Positions 1 through 7,380 of a stretch of 64,000 bases of DNA are shown here, in pieces. Each line of letters opens with the position of its first letter. Position 1 is the stretch's first letter. Source of the DNA: Pirellulaceae bacterium (GTDB lineage: Bacteria; Planctomycetota; Planctomycetia; Pirellulales; Pirellulaceae). The stretch lies in NCBI GenBank assembly GCA_019636385.1, contig JAHBXT010000003.1:248001-312000 (forward strand), written 5' to 3'. The position numbers and the translations under genes are program-made. The notes beneath the pieces are model-generated. The model saw only the letters and a program-made list of their open reading frames with translations. It did no database searches and was not told where the DNA came from.

Positions 1-691
1 TCCAGGTATTTGACAGGACATGCTTGTTTGATTTTGTGCCATCTGTCGATGGTGAGATTCCACTTGGGACCGTGGATGTCGAGCTAATAGACAGACAAAG
101 AGTCCTGCATACCTCAATTTCAAAACTAATCCGAAACGCTTTTCCGCTGATTACCTCTTCAATGGACACGTCAATCGGTTTCGGACCGTTGTTCGCGTCT
201 ACGCATTTATGACGCAAAATCTTAAACTGTTCGGCGTTCGCTCCTGTTTCATATTCGATCTTCACGTCACCGAAGAGACCCTGAATGTATTTGGGATCAT
301 CTTCGCTGCCGATATTATTTCCGCAGGCAGCTAGAAGAACTTGGTACTTGATCCCGTTAGGGCTAACTTCGTCCGCCTTCGATGTATCATGCACGGCATA
401 CCAGAAATCACGACGAGGGGTTGACAGCCGCCTGTGTATGATTTGCATTCGATCAACCGTGGTGATTTTCTTCTCTGTCGTCTCTACAGTAGATGGGTGT
501 GATGTTAGTTCGTCGTAATCCTCTGCGTTGTCATCACCGCCCATGAATCCAAACACAGTCGAGCTGACACGAATGCGAAACCTACTGTAAATCGTTGTCC
601 CGGACTCGTCTTTTTCCGCATCCTGTGTGAACTTGTGCGTCACGCAGTCTCGTAGTTCGACTCCATTGTAATAAAGGTGTGTGCCACTCAT
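1..691 (-). CDS. Phage structural protein of unknown function (3' end outside window)
   Basis: An open frame reads from an ATG at 691 down to position 1 without a stop, about 230 residues, so the C-terminus is missing. It starts MSGTHLYYNGVELRDC. The start codon overlaps the stop of the upstream gene (TAATG), which indicates translational coupling within the late operon. Composition is hydrophilic with a modest beta-strand character and no membrane segment. I do not recognise a family. Its position directly after the tape-measure candidate suggests a tail or minor structural role, which is inference only. Confidence 0.75.
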   Translation of the reverse strand, partial: MSGTHLYYNGVELRDCVTHKFTQDAEKDESGTTIYSRFRIRVSSTVFGFMGGDDNAEDYDELTSHPSTVETTEKKITTVDRMQIIHRRLSTPRRDFWYAVHDTSKADEVSPNGIKYQVLLAACGNNIGSEDDPKYIQGLFGDVKIEYETGANAEQFKILRHKCVDANNGPKPIDVSIEEVISGKAFRISFEIEVCRTLCLSISSTSTVPSGISPSTDGTKSNKHVLSNTW

Positions 692-2559
692 TATAGTTTT
701 CGCCTCCCCTGTCGCTCCTGCTCTAGGGCCCCTTGGCGCTTGACCTCGTCGATTTGCTTGTCAAATTCATTCGGGATATATTCAGACTTTCCGAAAATTG
801 AACTCCTGATCGCTGTGTAAGCTTCCGAAAATGGTTCCATGTAATCAAGAAGCGACACAAGCCTTGCGGAAATTTCCGTCAAGATCATTTGCGCATCGGT
901 GCCAATGACTTGCCAGTCATTTCGCAATCCCTGCAACGCTGCTTCCAGCTTATCCTGCGATTGAACCATCCCAGACAATGCTGGAGCTTGATAGTCAGCT
1001 TGCTCACGCTCTCGGAACCATCGGTTTCGATCAAGATCAGCATAGGCCGCCATCAATTGACCATTGTGCTTAACCAGACCTCGCTGATATTCGATGTATG
1101 TCTGGTTTACTTTCCCCTGCAATTCACTGAAAGTGTACGTTGCGGCTGCGGCTGTGCCAATTATCCCCGTCCACTCCACAATCGCTTCACCAAAGCTAGA
1201 CAGGTTTTTCCTGGTCAATATCTTATCGGGATCGCCATCGGATGAACTGTGACTGCCAGAATCATCACCGCCAGGTGGTGTGTCGTTAACTCCACCATTC
1301 CCCCCTCGGCCACCATCACCGCTGCTATTTCCGCTGCTAGACAGCCGGTCATCAGATGGTTGATTTGGCGATTCACCCGAGCTTCCCTGCAAGAAATCTT
1401 GCATCAGCCCTTCAAACTCTGCATCGGAGTCAGAAAACATCTTGGCAATGCGACTGGCAGACTCTGCGAGTCCTCCGGAATCCGATGCGGCGTGTGATGC
1501 CTTGCGCGCCTTAGAGCCATACTTCAGCAACTTGGCCGAATCACCCACATACGGGATCATCGACGCTAGGCTGATACCGGCATTCTTCAGATGCTTACCG
1601 GCGTTGGCTGGATCAACGACCATGCGGCCAAGCGACAGCATCGCATTTGCGCCATCGGCAATTGGCGTTGGATCAGCGACGCCAAGCGCGTCCAACCCCA
1701 TCTGCGCATAGTCCATAAACGACCGCTTGGCCTGGCTGCTACCGCCATCGCTGTCACCGCTGCTACTACTAGAATTGGGTGACTGGGCTTCTTGCGTTGC
1801 CGAAGGCACAGAGGTTGAAGATGAAGCGGATTGCACCACAGCAGCCTGCTGGGCGGCCTGCTGTTGCACCCAAGCGGAGACGTTTTCCCTAGTCCCTAGA
1901 TTCTCGCGATCGGCCAACATTTCCTGCAGCGATGGTCCACCATCAACTCGAGCTGCTAATTCCTGCGGGCCAAACGAATCAAAATCCAGCCCATGCTGCA
2001 TACGATGGTGAATTTCACCTTCGGTAAAACCATTAACCCTAGGAACTGTCGCTGGCGGATGTGGATTTCTGGCCGTTAGCCGCGATTGACCAGATCGCAA
2101 AGAATCGAAGTCAATGAACTGCGACAAATTCCCGGCTTGCCCCAGCCAAACGTCATGCACGGGAACCGATGAATTTCCGCCACCATCTGCCGGGGTGTAG
2201 TACGCCTGGCCACCACCATGGAGGTGATCGGCCAACGAATCGGGCGAATCAAACTGCAATGGTCCGAAATCATCCTCCGGCGGTGACGATTCGATGGTTG
2301 CTATGCTTTCCGATCCGCCAGATTGTGAGTGTGAGTCGGCCCTCTGGCCATACGAATAGATCTTTTCCTTAGGCAACAGATATTGCTGACCGGTTTCGTC
2401 CTTGACCCAGTATTCAAATTCCGATTTGTCGCCAAATCCATATTTCGTTTGGCGACTATGTGTAACACTGCCTCGAACTAATTGCCCGTCCGGACCTTCT
2501 ACCCAGACCGAATCGCCTCGGCTAAATATTTGCGGCTGAAATTCTGGATAATGGTTCAT
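691..2559 (-). CDS. Tape-measure candidate / large phage structural protein
   Basis: 622 residues. Residues about 1-70 form a compact SH3-like segment (QIFSRGDSVWVEGPDGQLV, then a W-V-K-D-E strand). A long low-complexity Ser/Gly/Asp/Gln region follows, then a small Ala/Gly/hydrophobic segment near residues 285-350 (contains SLASMIPYVGDSAKLL) that resembles the helical pre-toxin linkers of polymorphic toxins. Another Ser/Gly/Asp-rich spacer leads to a helical C-terminal third. The gene starts 6 bp after the frameshifted tail-chaperone extension, the usual place of a tape-measure gene, but the SH3-like start and the long disordered linkers are unusual for that family. A minor tail or injected protein is the alternative. 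Confidence 0.7.
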   Translation of the reverse strand: MNHYPEFQPQIFSRGDSVWVEGPDGQLVRGSVTHSRQTKYGFGDKSEFEYWVKDETGQQYLLPKEKIYSYGQRADSHSQSGGSESIATIESSPPEDDFGPLQFDSPDSLADHLHGGGQAYYTPADGGGNSSVPVHDVWLGQAGNLSQFIDFDSLRSGQSRLTARNPHPPATVPRVNGFTEGEIHHRMQHGLDFDSFGPQELAARVDGGPSLQEMLADRENLGTRENVSAWVQQQAAQQAAVVQSASSSTSVPSATQEAQSPNSSSSSGDSDGGSSQAKRSFMDYAQMGLDALGVADPTPIADGANAMLSLGRMVVDPANAGKHLKNAGISLASMIPYVGDSAKLLKYGSKARKASHAASDSGGLAESASRIAKMFSDSDAEFEGLMQDFLQGSSGESPNQPSDDRLSSSGNSSGDGGRGGNGGVNDTPPGGDDSGSHSSSDGDPDKILTRKNLSSFGEAIVEWTGIIGTAAAATYTFSELQGKVNQTYIEYQRGLVKHNGQLMAAYADLDRNRWFREREQADYQAPALSGMVQSQDKLEAALQGLRNDWQVIGTDAQMILTEISARLVSLLDYMEPFSEAYTAIRSSIFGKSEYIPNEFDKQIDEVKRQGALEQERQGRRKL

Positions 2560-2565
2560 TGGTCG

Positions 2566-2820
2566 TTAGTTCGCCTGATATCGTTGATACTCAAATTCGG
2601 CTCGATCGCGATCGTTATACAGTGCCTCGAACCATACTCTGGTCAATTGTGCGCCAACACGCTTGCCTGCACCCGCCACGATACCAAGTTGCACGATTTT
2701 GGCCGCGCGTATCTGCGAACGTTCCTGAAGGATGTACAGCGCGAACAACTGTTCGTGCGAGCGGATGCTGGCTATGTTGCATCCGTAGAGAGCGCAGCAA
2801 TCGACCCAGGCTTGATGTTT
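2566..2820 (-). CDS. Tail assembly chaperone -1 frameshift extension (gpT-like)
   Basis: This is the downstream half of a probable G/GT-type fusion. In the -1 frame the reading is open from the A9 run (minus strand; T9 at 2818-2826) to a TAA just before the tape-measure candidate, giving 84 extra residues with a natural composition (for example LFALYILQERSQIRAAK). No ATG with a Shine-Dalgarno sequence exists in this frame; the only candidate start is a TTG at 2748 without a good ribosome binding site. Ribosomes shifting on A AAA AAA would produce a fusion of about 199 residues. Separate initiation at TTG 2748 (60 aa) is the alternative. Confidence 0.65.
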   Translation of the reverse strand, partial: KHQAWVDCCALYGCNIASIRSHEQLFALYILQERSQIRAAKIVQLGIVAGAGKRVGAQLTRVWFEALYNDRDRAEFEYQRYQAN

Positions 2821-3164
2821 TTTTTTACAGCCTGGCAGTAAAGATAGAACGTGTCTAGCAAGCTCTTCCGCTCCGCAATAGTCAGTCCACGCCCATCAGC
2901 GTATGGCTGAACGCCGAAGATGTCCGACACGGCGCCTGCGATAATTTCGATGGCCTCGCGATTTCCATTCTTCGCCTGCTGGAGATGCTTGGCCGGCAAA
3001 TATTTAGGGTGTGTCTCCAGCGCATGGATTACTTCGATCGGGTCGATTGATCGCCAGCGCTGCCCGTCAAAATACGCGAAGATACGCGGCGACGATCGAA
3101 CGCGCCTTCTGGATCGCAAGCGAAATAGTAGGTTTGAAATGCGAACCGAAATCCAGGTCATCAT
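2772..3164 (-). CDS. Tail assembly chaperone (gpG-like)
   Basis: 130 residues, mostly helical and charged after a basic N-terminal stretch. The central part (DPIEVIHALETHPKYLPAK, then a conserved-looking G-N-R-E-A-I and GLTIAERKSLLDTF) resembles small chaperones encoded just upstream of tape-measure genes. Near its C-terminus the message contains GTA AAA AAA AAC, a canonical A AAA AAA slippery heptamer, and the -1 frame beyond it is open for 84 codons. The first ATG overlaps the stop codon of the upstream membrane-protein gene (ATGATGA). Assignment rests on position, the slippery site and general sequence character, not on a specific family motif. Confidence 0.65.
   Translation of the reverse strand: MMTWISVRISNLLFRLRSRRRVRSSPRIFAYFDGQRWRSIDPIEVIHALETHPKYLPAKHLQQAKNGNREAIEIIAGAVSDIFGVQPYADGRGLTIAERKSLLDTFYLYCQAVKKNIKPGSIAALSTDAT
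2818..2826 (-). promoter_or_regulatory. Programmed -1 ribosomal frameshift site (A9 run)
   Basis: On the minus strand the zero-frame codons are GTA AAA AAA AAC. This contains the slippery heptamer A AAA AAA. A one-base backward slip leads into the 84-codon open frame ending at 2566. The arrangement matches the G/GT frameshift of lambda-like and many other tailed phages, where the fusion is needed for tail assembly. Confidence 0.6.
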
Positions 3165-3487
3165 GATTTACTGCAATTTTCCAGCGCTTTGAGCCGCTCT
3201 TCCATCCTGGCCAGTTGAATCCGAGTTGTCTCATGCTCTCGGTGACACTGACTAACATTCTCTGTCAATGTGACTGCATTTCCTCGAAGAGAAACGACTT
3301 CGCCTTCCAAATCCTTGATTCGATCTTCGTATGTCTTTACCTGCACACGATACAGTCCGGCAATTACACTTGACAGTGCAAGTACGATAGCTGCGATCCC
3401 GCCCAGCACCCAGTTCATAAAAGAGTTGTCATGGGTTTCCGCTGGTGGCCCCTGCGCCAGCAGTGTTGTAATCTTTTTGAAATTCAA
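3161..3487 (-). CDS. Membrane-anchored coiled-coil protein (inner spanin-like candidate)
   Basis: 108 residues. One hydrophobic segment (residues about 24-46, WVLGGIAAIVLALSSVIAGL) is followed by a heptad-rich coiled coil to the C-terminus. This layout, in a cluster with a holin-like gene and a protease, is that of an i-spanin (Rz-like) or of an XhlA-type anchor. No lipoprotein partner (o-spanin) is obvious next to it. Its stop overlaps the start of the tail chaperone gene, so it belongs to the same transcript. The role in lysis is inference from topology and neighbours. Confidence 0.6.
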   Translation of the reverse strand: MNFKKITTLLAQGPPAETHDNSFMNWVLGGIAAIVLALSSVIAGLYRVQVKTYEDRIKDLEGEVVSLRGNAVTLTENVSQCHREHETTRIQLARMEERLKALENCSKS

Positions 3488-3541
3488 TGCAAAAGTTCCT
3501 TGAAATTCAACTTACACCAGAACTTTTCACGTTACGCTACG

Positions 3542-4222
3542 CTACCGCCAGCCAAAGAGCCTCTGGAAAAACGAACCGCGAATAAACGACCGAACTGGCT
3601 GAATGCGGCGACTGCTCGAATAATTGCTATGGCTACCACTGCCATAGTTTTGCGTACTGTAAACTGTTGTCGAATATCCATTACCGCCGCTATAGCTGCC
3701 TGAACTATAGCCAGTTGAACCATAATTCTGGACATCAGAATGAACTGATTGCCGGTAGGGCGGCGCTACTGCGCCGGCAACTACGTTAACAGCTGTGCTG
3801 GCGGCCTGCTCAACAACATTGGCGGTTGGTCGCGATGGTCTAGGAATGGGGCAAGCACCGCCAGGGCAGTCGCCGGAAATCGCGTAGCGCACCTGGCTAA
3901 CTTGCGGAATTGGCTGTCCGGCTTTCACAGGCCCAACTACATCATGGATTGCGTCGTGCTCAGCGAGCATCTGATCTCGTGTCATGCCGGTAGGATCAAT
4001 GCCATGCTGTCGCAGGTGGCTTTCGATCGTGCCAGGATGTGTCCACCTCGCGCGATAGCCGACCAGTTTCTCTATGCTGTCGAGCTGCTGTTCCATGCCC
4101 GTTAGAGCCGAATCTAATTGCACCATTGCCGGTGGGCTGCTGGACGCCTGAATCAGCTCCGGTCCCTTGGTTAGCATTCCGGTCAACATCGCTACCAGTG
4201 CCACTACAATCATTTGAATCTT
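3542..4222 (-). CDS. Secreted or membrane-anchored phage protein with Tyr/Ser/Gly-rich tail
   Basis: About 226 residues from the chosen GTG at 4222; an upstream GTG at 4234 is in frame, but AGGAG lies 8 bases before the 4222 GTG, which favours the shorter form. An N-terminal hydrophobic segment (MIVVALVAMLTGML) looks like a signal or anchor. Residues about 50-110 are soluble and helical and the last third is Tyr/Ser/Gly-rich. The 5' end lies inside the upstream membrane-protein frame. I do not recognise a family; the context suggests an envelope-directed or lysis-associated job. Confidence 0.6.
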   Translation of the reverse strand, partial: KIQMIVVALVAMLTGMLTKGPELIQASSSPPAMVQLDSALTGMEQQLDSIEKLVGYRARWTHPGTIESHLRQHGIDPTGMTRDQMLAEHDAIHDVVGPVKAGQPIPQVSQVRYAISGDCPGGACPIPRPSRPTANVVEQAASTAVNVVAGAVAPPYRQSVHSDVQNYGSTGYSSGSYSGGNGYSTTVYSTQNYGSGSHSNYSSSRRIQPVRSFIRGSFFQRLFGWR

Positions 4223-4433
4223 CACCGTCTTCACTCCTAAGGATACGTGGAAATCGGTCCAGAACTGCCTGAACCCGTTTAATTACGCTTGCTGCCTCGT
4301 CGGCCAAGTTGTCGATCTTTTGTTTGCTCTGCTGAATTTCGCCCCATGCCTGCCGCCACTCCCTGGATATCCAGCTTCCAGCCTGGAAGCTGAGGAAAAT
4401 CAGAACTAGCAACAGTGCTGGCTGCCATCGCAT
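3996..4433 (-). CDS. Small membrane protein overlapping the next gene by over 200 bases
   Basis: 145 residues. An N-terminal membrane segment (LLLVLIFLSFQAGSW) is followed by a short helical region to about residue 66. From there the frame runs over the start of the next gene for about 227 bases, where it becomes polar and low in hydrophobic residues. Two membrane-anchored genes nested in different frames is the arrangement known for Rz/Rz1, but neither product carries an obvious lipobox here. The tail could be a genuine unstructured extension or simply a fortuitously open frame. Confidence 0.5.
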   Translation of the reverse strand: MRWQPALLLVLIFLSFQAGSWISREWRQAWGEIQQSKQKIDNLADEAASVIKRVQAVLDRFPRILRSEDGEDSNDCSGTGSDVDRNANQGTGADSGVQQPTGNGAIRFGSNGHGTAARQHRETGRLSREVDTSWHDRKPPATAWH

Positions 4434-4436
4434 TTT

Positions 4437-5276
4437 TTAGCCTAGGATTGATTGCTTCACGAAATCAAATTTGGTCGAACGAACTTCCAAGTTAGGCATG
4501 TCACTGCACCCGATCATCACCGTATGCGAATGACGCATTGCGCCATCGATAAAATCCGGCGACCACTGGAACCAGCCTTTTCGACCAGTGTTTAGGCCAT
4601 GTGAATTCACGCCCCAGATGTACGGCCTACCACGGCTGTCGATCTTTTGGCTCAAATAAATCAACACCACCGCATGACCACCATTGCCGCCAGAGAATCG
4701 CTCAGCTACCTCTGCGTAATACTCAGGCCGATACGCCGTGCCAACATCGACGAACCCCTGGCCTGCCCCCAAAAATGTCCGTATGGCTTCATAGCTTCGC
4801 AGCCGATCGGCTCGGCCGATCTTGTTTTTTGCAGCGTCCTTCAGCACCTCTTGCCAATCGGACGGACGCTGCTGCGAATACGCTTTCGGATAAGGCCACA
4901 ATTCTTCGCGGCACACACCGATTTCTATCATCTGCCTGATTCCGTTGGCGATCGTCGCCCCACGATCACCACGAATGCCGTCGCGTCGCTGCGTTTCGAC
5001 GTACAGCATCATCCTGGACAGTTGTTGGCCAACTGCCTTCGTAATCAGTGTGCGAATCCACTCCATGCCGGTAGTTCCGCCATGTCCACGGCAGCTACCC
5101 ATACGACCTTGATTTTCGGTGCGCAACACCTCCTGCGGATTAAATAGCAACTCTTGATAGCTGCCAAACAACACTCGCAATTGATCATCAGCCGCCGGCA
5201 ACGACTCTAAAAACTGCCAATCTTCTTGGTCGACGGCCCAATCGTTTGGTCGAGGTGAAGAACTAGACATCACCAA
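4437..5276 (-). CDS. Papain-like (C1 fold) cysteine peptidase
   Basis: 279 residues. A papain-type triad is visible: the oxyanion Gln and nucleophile in NQGRMGSCRGHG (Q56, C62), the catalytic His in GGHAVVLIYL (H201) and the Asn in WGVNSHG (N224), in the correct order and with family-like spacing. Papain-family enzymes cleave peptide bonds. No signal peptide is seen, so release would need the neighbouring holin-like protein. The gene sits inside a cassette of small membrane proteins and no conventional lysozyme or amidase is visible nearby, so it may be the envelope-degrading enzyme, or else a structural or anti-host protease. The start could also be the ATG at residue 3. Confidence 0.75.
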   Translation of the reverse strand: MVMSSSSPRPNDWAVDQEDWQFLESLPAADDQLRVLFGSYQELLFNPQEVLRTENQGRMGSCRGHGGTTGMEWIRTLITKAVGQQLSRMMLYVETQRRDGIRGDRGATIANGIRQMIEIGVCREELWPYPKAYSQQRPSDWQEVLKDAAKNKIGRADRLRSYEAIRTFLGAGQGFVDVGTAYRPEYYAEVAERFSGGNGGHAVVLIYLSQKIDSRGRPYIWGVNSHGLNTGRKGWFQWSPDFIDGAMRHSHTVMIGCSDMPNLEVRSTKFDFVKQSILG

Positions 5277-5761
5277 CCCCTCGCGATCTTCTGCAAAAAC
5301 TCGGACACTTGTGGCTTATGCTCAGCGAAAGCGCCGTCGTCATTGCGAGGTAGTGATTGATCAAACGCCTTATCAAAATCGCCGCTGACTCGGTCCCTCA
5401 ACTCAACTAGCGCTGGCTGTATAAACGAAAACAACTCGGCGTCAGTCTTGATCTTGTCAGCATTTACAGCATCGGCTGCAGCGTTAAAAACATCGCGGTG
5501 GCCGGTCCGCAATCGAAGAAAATGCGACTTCACCGCCTGATCAATCGTCAACACCTTTGGCGGTGGTTCTGGTGGCGGTATCGGGGTTGGCCCCGGGGCA
5601 ACAGAGACCCATTGAACGAGCAATATCACCAAACAACATCCAGCAGCGACAAACACCGGCACCAACGTATTAAGCGATGGCCAGTGATTCGGCTTGGAAT
5701 TTAGTTGGACGCGAAGCTCCGCAAGCTCTCGCTCCAAATCGGCTTTTGTCTTACGTGTCAT
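5270..5761 (-). CDS. Single-pass membrane protein, lysis-cassette candidate
   Basis: 163 residues from the ATG at 5761, chosen because it overlaps the stop of the preceding gene (ATGA); a longer open frame upstream lies inside that gene. A short N-terminal coiled coil (TKADLERELAELRVQL) precedes one membrane segment (VFVAAGCCLVILLVQW), then a Pro-rich linker (PTPIPPPEPPP) and a helical domain. The topology suggests an N-in anchor with an outer domain. No family recognised. It overlaps the protease gene start by a few bases. Confidence 0.65.
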   Translation of the reverse strand: MTRKTKADLERELAELRVQLNSKPNHWPSLNTLVPVFVAAGCCLVILLVQWVSVAPGPTPIPPPEPPPKVLTIDQAVKSHFLRLRTGHRDVFNAAADAVNADKIKTDAELFSFIQPALVELRDRVSGDFDKAFDQSLPRNDDGAFAEHKPQVSEFLQKIARGW

Positions 5762-6225
5762 TCTTGCGGCTCTCCGCGCATCGGCGCATGTCCGGGGTCT
5801 TTGGCTTTTTGCTCTTTCCACCACAGCCACAGCTTGATCGCGTAGGCCAGCATCATCGCAATTGTCAGCGGGTCAAATCCGTAAGCCTGGAGCCTTTGGC
5901 CGAATAGCTTCTGACGATCCGCATCGGTGGCTGAAGTTGTGTAGCATTCACTGGCTAGCTTGCGAGCCAGCTTTCTTTGGCGAAACGGCAGTTTTGGAAT
6001 TCCAGCTACGTTTTCAACTGTCAACATTTCTGACTGCCTCTCCCCTTTCTTGTCGGTTTTTCGGATCGAATCTCCGATGATCCAAGCCGCCACAACCATC
6101 ACAATGTCGGTGATCTGCTGTTCGGTTAGCGGCAACGTGTCTTTCAAGGCAACTGCTAACACGCTAGCGATCATCGCCAGCAATCGTTTCGACAGAATCA
6201 AATCTTGCATCGCTTCACCGCTCAA
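5758..6225 (-). CDS. Holin-like membrane protein
   Basis: 155 residues. The N-terminal half has two hydrophobic helices (LLAMIASVLAVAL and IVMVVAAWIIGDSI) separated by a short polar turn ending in TEQQITDIV, a layout frequent in small phage holin-like proteins. A further hydrophobic stretch (PLTIAMMLAYAIKLWLWW) lies near the C-terminus. Genes downstream in the same transcript encode other membrane proteins and a peptidase. Holin function (timed pores in the inner membrane) is inferred from topology and context. The ATG at residue 6 is an alternative start. Confidence 0.55.
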   Translation of the reverse strand: MSGEAMQDLILSKRLLAMIASVLAVALKDTLPLTEQQITDIVMVVAAWIIGDSIRKTDKKGERQSEMLTVENVAGIPKLPFRQRKLARKLASECYTTSATDADRQKLFGQRLQAYGFDPLTIAMMLAYAIKLWLWWKEQKAKDPGHAPMRGEPQE

Positions 6226-6831
6226 TCACGCAGGATTCGTAGTCACTCGGTCGAACAGAATTGGATTGGGCGCCACGGGTGGACTGCCGGATGGTTCTGG
6301 CAGGTACCAGTGACCTGGCGGCGTCCGTCGCATAGCCAACGAACAGCGGAACATTTCAAACTTGGTTCCGCCGCCAAGAACGTGACCGCGATTGACCACC
6401 GTCGCTGGGAAGTTGACACTCCTGGTAACGTCGGTTGTGGCCTTAAATAAGAACCGATAGCTACGGTCTCTCAGCGTGAACGCACCAATGGCGGACTGCG
6501 GAATAGTGCCAGGCGTGGTTATCAAACCGCCAGAGGTTAGCAGTGCATTGGCTACCTGCGGGTCAAAAGTGGACAACTCCAGATTGCATGAGGCGCTCAT
6601 CCCCATGAACTGTTCTTCGATTGGATCGCCATTACGCCCGCCGTTTCGATCCCCGGGAACTGGGTAGCGCTGCTCTTCGAGTTCGATTCGCAATTCGTCT
6701 GCTGACTCGCCAAGCTTCATCAGATTTCTGGCGGTAATGTTGGTGGTATTTGGCGCTACGCCCAAGACCCACGCAAAATTACAGGCCACATAGATTTCGA
6801 TTTTTCCAGGAACGACGATGTAGTCAGCCAT
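6226..6831 (-). CDS. Tail tube (major tail protein) candidate
   Basis: 201 residues beginning MADYIVVPGKIEIYV, beta-rich, no membrane segment. It directly follows the gp36-like connector gene (1 bp between stop and start), where head-tail joining genes are normally followed by the tail tube. Size, the SQSAIGAF-type strands and the strand pattern in the second half fit a tube subunit. There is no diagnostic motif that I can name, so the assignment depends on gene order. Confidence 0.5.
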   Translation of the reverse strand: MADYIVVPGKIEIYVACNFAWVLGVAPNTTNITARNLMKLGESADELRIELEEQRYPVPGDRNGGRNGDPIEEQFMGMSASCNLELSTFDPQVANALLTSGGLITTPGTIPQSAIGAFTLRDRSYRFLFKATTDVTRSVNFPATVVNRGHVLGGGTKFEMFRCSLAMRRTPPGHWYLPEPSGSPPVAPNPILFDRVTTNPA

Positions 6832-7353
6832 TTACCATGATCTCCTGGAACGTTGCCCCTGATCGGGAAAAAAGCGGCCCATGCGATCCGGCAACAGGTT
6901 CAGCGATTCAACCTGCTGAACATCCATGTGCGAGACCTGCAATGTGCCTGCATTCAATTTGCTTTGGAATCCAAAAACGTTTTCGCCCTTTTTTAGGCGA
7001 TTGATGTGATCCTTCGCCTTTTCGCAAATCTTGTCAGCTATCTCTGCGTTAACCCGATTAGGCCTGCGTTGAATCAACAGTGCCATCGCGATATCGCAGG
7101 TCACACGAACAAGATGTGATCGATTCAGTCCGGTCAAACTTTCCAGGTCGGCTTGGGTGTAATTGCCGCCCATTTGTAGATTGACCAGGATTTCTCCACT
7201 CGCATCCCGAATGGACGACTCGACCTTCAAGTCTGTCATTACTTGGCTGCGATCCAATTCACTGCCTTCATCCGTGCACAGATCGCCAATGACGCGATAG
7301 TCATAACGATCAACAAGGTCTTCAGGCGTAGCAAACATTTGCTTCCGTTTCAC
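6832..7353 (-). CDS. Head-tail connector, phage Mu gp36-like (DUF1320)
   Basis: 173 residues. The start MKRKQMFATPEDLVDRYDYRVI is characteristic of the Mu gp36/DUF1320 family, which begins with a YATPEDL-type motif and acts as a neck or adaptor protein between capsid and tail. The middle segment (HLVRVTCDIAMALLIQRRP) is the typical helical core that counts dimensions of the connector ring. It lies between the capsid gene and the tail-tube candidate, as expected. The C-terminal 40 residues are an extension with low similarity to anything I know. Confidence 0.75.
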   Translation of the reverse strand: MKRKQMFATPEDLVDRYDYRVIGDLCTDEGSELDRSQVMTDLKVESSIRDASGEILVNLQMGGNYTQADLESLTGLNRSHLVRVTCDIAMALLIQRRPNRVNAEIADKICEKAKDHINRLKKGENVFGFQSKLNAGTLQVSHMDVQQVESLNLLPDRMGRFFPDQGQRSRRSW

Positions 7354-7380
7354 TTCCGCCAGGAAGTGGGCTAGTAATCG

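Noticed and set aside
1..690. Plus-strand frames at the left edge
   Set aside because: The minus-strand frame is open across the whole region, starts with an ATG overlapping the upstream stop, and reads as a natural protein; the plus-strand frames are shadows.
2615..2800. Minus-strand 61-aa frame beginning MLRSLRMQHSQHPL
   Set aside because: Arg/Gln/Ser-rich shadow in another frame of the chaperone extension and of the chaperone gene end; the -1 frame explains the DNA better.
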